Assembly (NCBI RefSeq): GCF_014651495.1
Contig: NZ_BMWZ01000002.1
Coordinates: 186,001 to 250,000, forward strand
Reading direction: 5' to 3'
Length of the DNA: 64,000 bases
Source: Algibacter mikhailovii
GTDB lineage: Bacteria; Bacteroidota; Bacteroidia; Flavobacteriales; Flavobacteriaceae
In this document: in pieces, positions 61,961 through 64,000 of the stretch
Layout of the letters: each line of letters opens with the position of its first letter
How positions within the stretch are numbered: the stretch's first letter is position 1
Notes under the pieces: model-generated
Seen by the model: only the letters and a program-made list of their open reading frames with translations
Databases searched by the model: none
What the model was told of the DNA's origin: nothing
Program-made: the position numbers and the translations under genes

Positions 61961-62275
61961 TTTTACACTTTCGCTTCCTTTTAGTACACAATTCACATTT
62001 TAGATAAAATACATAAGCTATATCTTTAACAACTCATTGGTTTTATAAATAGTCTATGTATATCATCAAGCGATACAAGTAAAACACACCGCGTCTATTT
62101 ATTAACCAATACCGCAATACAGTTAAAACCATTGTAATACCATAACGCGTAATTCGTCTCCCTAAAGACTTCTTAAAAAGTTTTAGTCTAAAACATGTTA
62201 TTAAACTAATTAACTGATATAAGGAGTATGGTGAAAATCCTTCAAAGAGTAACCCTAACAAGTAATTCAATTAAA
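61961..62275. other. Intergenic region before the M6 protease gene
   Basis: 315 bp with no credible ORF. A leftward open frame (62043-62270) has no family-like features and a codon use unlike its neighbours. No clear hairpin terminator or TAnnTTTG box was seen. Confidence 0.45.
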
Positions 62276-63841
62276 ATGAAAAGACACGATGAATGCCGTT
62301 GTATATGTCCGCCTTCGCCACAACTTGAGGAGAAAATTAAAAGTACAAAACAGAAAATACTCGGGGAAGCTGGATTTGAAGATATTGATGATATCGATAT
62401 TTTAGATATGAGTACATTTACTTTAATAATTAACAGACCCAAAAAAACGCGTGCTCATGATCATGTCATGTCTGCCTCAAGAGCCCCAGTAACAGGAACA
62501 AAAAGAGCGTTAGTACTCTTGGTAGATTTCTCGGATAAATCGGCAGTGAAAAACCAAGCTCATTTTAACAACCTCTTGTTTTCCCAAAACACTTATTCAA
62601 CGGGTAGTATGCGCGATTTTTATAAGGAAGCATCCTATGGAAAATTAGATGTTACTGGTGCCGTAAAAGGACAGAATGGCGTTACTCCAGGATGGTTTAG
62701 AGCACCAAGAGCAAAATCTTATTACACGAATAATGATTTTGGCCATGGTTCTTACCCCCGAAATGCACAGAAGCTTGTTGAGGATGTTATTGATTTAGCA
62801 GCCCCTCATGTTAATTTTAGTCCTTATGACAATGATGGCGATGGCTTTGTAGAAGCCTTGATTGTTATTTGTGCTGGATCTGGAGGTGAAGCTACTGGAA
62901 ACAAATCAGATTTTTGGTCTCACAAATGGGGTATTTCTCCAAAAACTGTTAATGGGGTTAAAATAAACAAATATTTTATGGCTCCTGAAGATGGTAGAGT
63001 GGGCGTAATGGCTCATGAATTAGGACATTTACTTTGTGGCTTACCTGATCTTTATGACACAGATTACAGCTCAAAAGGCACAGGTAAATGGGACCTTATG
63101 GCCGGCGGAAGCTGGAATAATGGAGGGCATACACCAGCACATCCCTCAGCTTGGTGTAAGGTCAAATGCGGTTGGGTTACACCTACAACTGTTTTTAATG
63201 ACACAAAAAATATTACTTTAAAACCATACCATGTTAATCAAGATATCATAAAACTACCCATAGGGAATGCGAATAGTAAAGAATATTTCTTGCTTTCAAA
63301 CCGACAAAAGCATGGGTTTGATAAAAACATCCCTGGAGAAGGTATGATTATAGAACATATTGACGACCATAAAGGAAATAACACCAATGAAAATCATTAT
63401 TTAGTAGATATAGAGCAGGCAGATGGTCAAAGACACCTTAACACCAATACTAATAGCGGAGACGCAAATGACACTTTTCCTTCAGGAAGTAACAACGCTT
63501 TTACACAGACTTCAAACCCAAACAGTAAGACCTATGCAGGATCAGACTCAAAGGTGAAAGTGACCGCTATCGCTAAATCTGGCAGTAATATTACCGCTAC
63601 CGTCTCTAGTGGATCAGGAGGCACTTCATGGGTAACAAAAAAGGTAACACGAACATACGCCTCACCGCATTCCAAAAATGCTTGGGCTAATCTTCAATCT
63701 ATTGGATGGCGAAAAATTGAAGGAACTTCTATAGATGGTGTTACTAATCTTTTTGTTCTCTTAAATGAAGCTCGAGTTAAAAATAAAATGGTTACCGCTA
63801 GCATAGACAATAATTTTATAAAAATTGCTTATTTAAATTAG
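62276..63841 (+). CDS. M6-family metalloprotease with C-terminal repeat domain
   Basis: A 521-residue zinc peptidase. The catalytic motif HELGH is at residues 247-251, followed by the M6 Met-turn region LCGLPDLYD and WDLMAGGSW. A calcium-type loop (YDNDGDGFVEAL) precedes it. Residues about 459-521 form a separate module (RTYASPHSKNAWANLQSIGW) that recurs in the next gene. The N-terminus (MKRHDECRCICPPSPQ) is Cys-rich and not a Sec signal, which is odd for a family that is usually secreted. I chose the ATG at 62276, as the extension from 62228 adds nothing M6-like. Confidence 0.88.
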   Translation: MKRHDECRCICPPSPQLEEKIKSTKQKILGEAGFEDIDDIDILDMSTFTLIINRPKKTRAHDHVMSASRAPVTGTKRALVLLVDFSDKSAVKNQAHFNNLLFSQNTYSTGSMRDFYKEASYGKLDVTGAVKGQNGVTPGWFRAPRAKSYYTNNDFGHGSYPRNAQKLVEDVIDLAAPHVNFSPYDNDGDGFVEALIVICAGSGGEATGNKSDFWSHKWGISPKTVNGVKINKYFMAPEDGRVGVMAHELGHLLCGLPDLYDTDYSSKGTGKWDLMAGGSWNNGGHTPAHPSAWCKVKCGWVTPTTVFNDTKNITLKPYHVNQDIIKLPIGNANSKEYFLLSNRQKHGFDKNIPGEGMIIEHIDDHKGNNTNENHYLVDIEQADGQRHLNTNTNSGDANDTFPSGSNNAFTQTSNPNSKTYAGSDSKVKVTAIAKSGSNITATVSSGSGGTSWVTKKVTRTYASPHSKNAWANLQSIGWRKIEGTSIDGVTNLFVLLNEARVKNKMVTASIDNNFIKIAYLN

Positions 63842-63903
63842 ACCAGTGTCAATTTCAGTAATAATAAAATCAAAAAATAATTAATCCTTTAAAAATATAT
63901 ATT

Positions 63904-64000
63904 ATGAATTTTTCTAATAAACAAGTTTTAAGAACTTATGCATCACCTCATTCAAAAAATGCCTGGGCAAATATTCAGAGTATTGGATGGAGAAAAGTAG
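63904..64000 (+). CDS. Partial gene repeating the C-terminal domain of the M6 protease
   Basis: The ATG at 63904 opens a frame that runs off the window edge (32 codons). After MNFSNKQVL it reads RTYASPHSKNAWANIQSIGW then RKV, which differs from the protease's C-terminal module in only two of 23 residues (L to I, V for I). About eleven further codons differ silently, so the protein, not the DNA, is conserved. It is probably a small stand-alone form of that domain. The function is unknown. Confidence 0.75.
   Translation, partial: MNFSNKQVLRTYASPHSKNAWANIQSIGWRKV

Noticed and set aside
62043-62270. Leftward 75-codon frame before the M6 protease gene
   Set aside because: No conserved features, poor start context and an unusual abundance of rare residues; treated as noise.

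Overview
The window is a 64 kb piece of chromosome from a low-GC Gram-negative member of the Bacteroidota, almost certainly a marine or aquatic Flavobacteriaceae (the Formosa/Algibacter/Bizionia type). Reasons: gene content typical of that family (FolK fused to a deoxynucleoside kinase, DUF6089 and DUF6268 barrels, 2TM domain, paired OmpH/Skp genes behind bamA, DUF2797, DUF1080), AT-rich spacers, weak Shine-Dalgarno signals, and promoter boxes of the flavobacterial TAnnTTTG (-7) kind. No insertion sequence, prophage, CRISPR array, rRNA or integrase was seen.

Layout. 1-4.3 kb: etfA, a BFN/UVR nuclease-family gene, a CNT nucleoside transporter and thyA. 4.4-11.9 kb: a small CBM48 protein, a 2TM-DHFR fusion, an outer-membrane barrel, an amino acid permease, a FAD oxidoreductase, an acetyltransferase, fabD and lspA. 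12-15.6 kb: galE, a sugar aminotransferase and waaA (envelope sugars). 15.6-24.6 kb: a leftward seven-gene catabolic operon (GntR regulator, isopropylmalate-dehydrogenase-like enzyme, cyclase-family hydrolase, DUF1537 acid-sugar kinase, MFS carrier, Gfo/Idh/MocA oxidoreductase, secreted DUF5060 glycoside hydrolase) with a perfect 28-bp palindrome just in front of the regulator. This is the most interesting metabolic unit: it looks like a complete path from a secreted glycosidase to a phosphorylated acid sugar and a central C3 intermediate, with an IDH-fold enzyme where PdxA2 is usually found.

24.8-32.2 kb: a small lipoprotein, a dicarboxylate symporter fused to a periplasmic binding domain, two tRNA genes (Leu-UAA, Gly-GCC), mutS, a SpoU methyltransferase and a SAM methyltransferase. 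32.2-37.1 kb: an accessory block of exported proteins (VOC, DUF1080, bicupin, a jelly-roll lyase-like lipoprotein) and a reductase, with a GntR-type palindrome in front of the cupin gene. 37.4-46.7 kb: folK-dNK, a queuosine-precursor transporter, an AsmA-like protein, rpsU, a LysE exporter, DUF2797, a GH3-type acyl-amido synthetase and a PD40 protein. 47.1-50.6 kb: clpX, clpP and tig (protein quality control), all leftward.

50.7-61.1 kb: a holin-like membrane protein, an alpha/beta hydrolase and pdxJ leftward; then rightward a CBS protein, nadK, a DUF6089 barrel, uppS, bamA, two ompH genes and murI, a classic envelope-biogenesis run. 61.1-64 kb: a divergent response-regulator-like gene, an M6 metalloprotease without an obvious signal peptide, and the start of a further gene that repeats the protease's C-terminal domain almost residue for residue. 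The gene is cut by the window edge.
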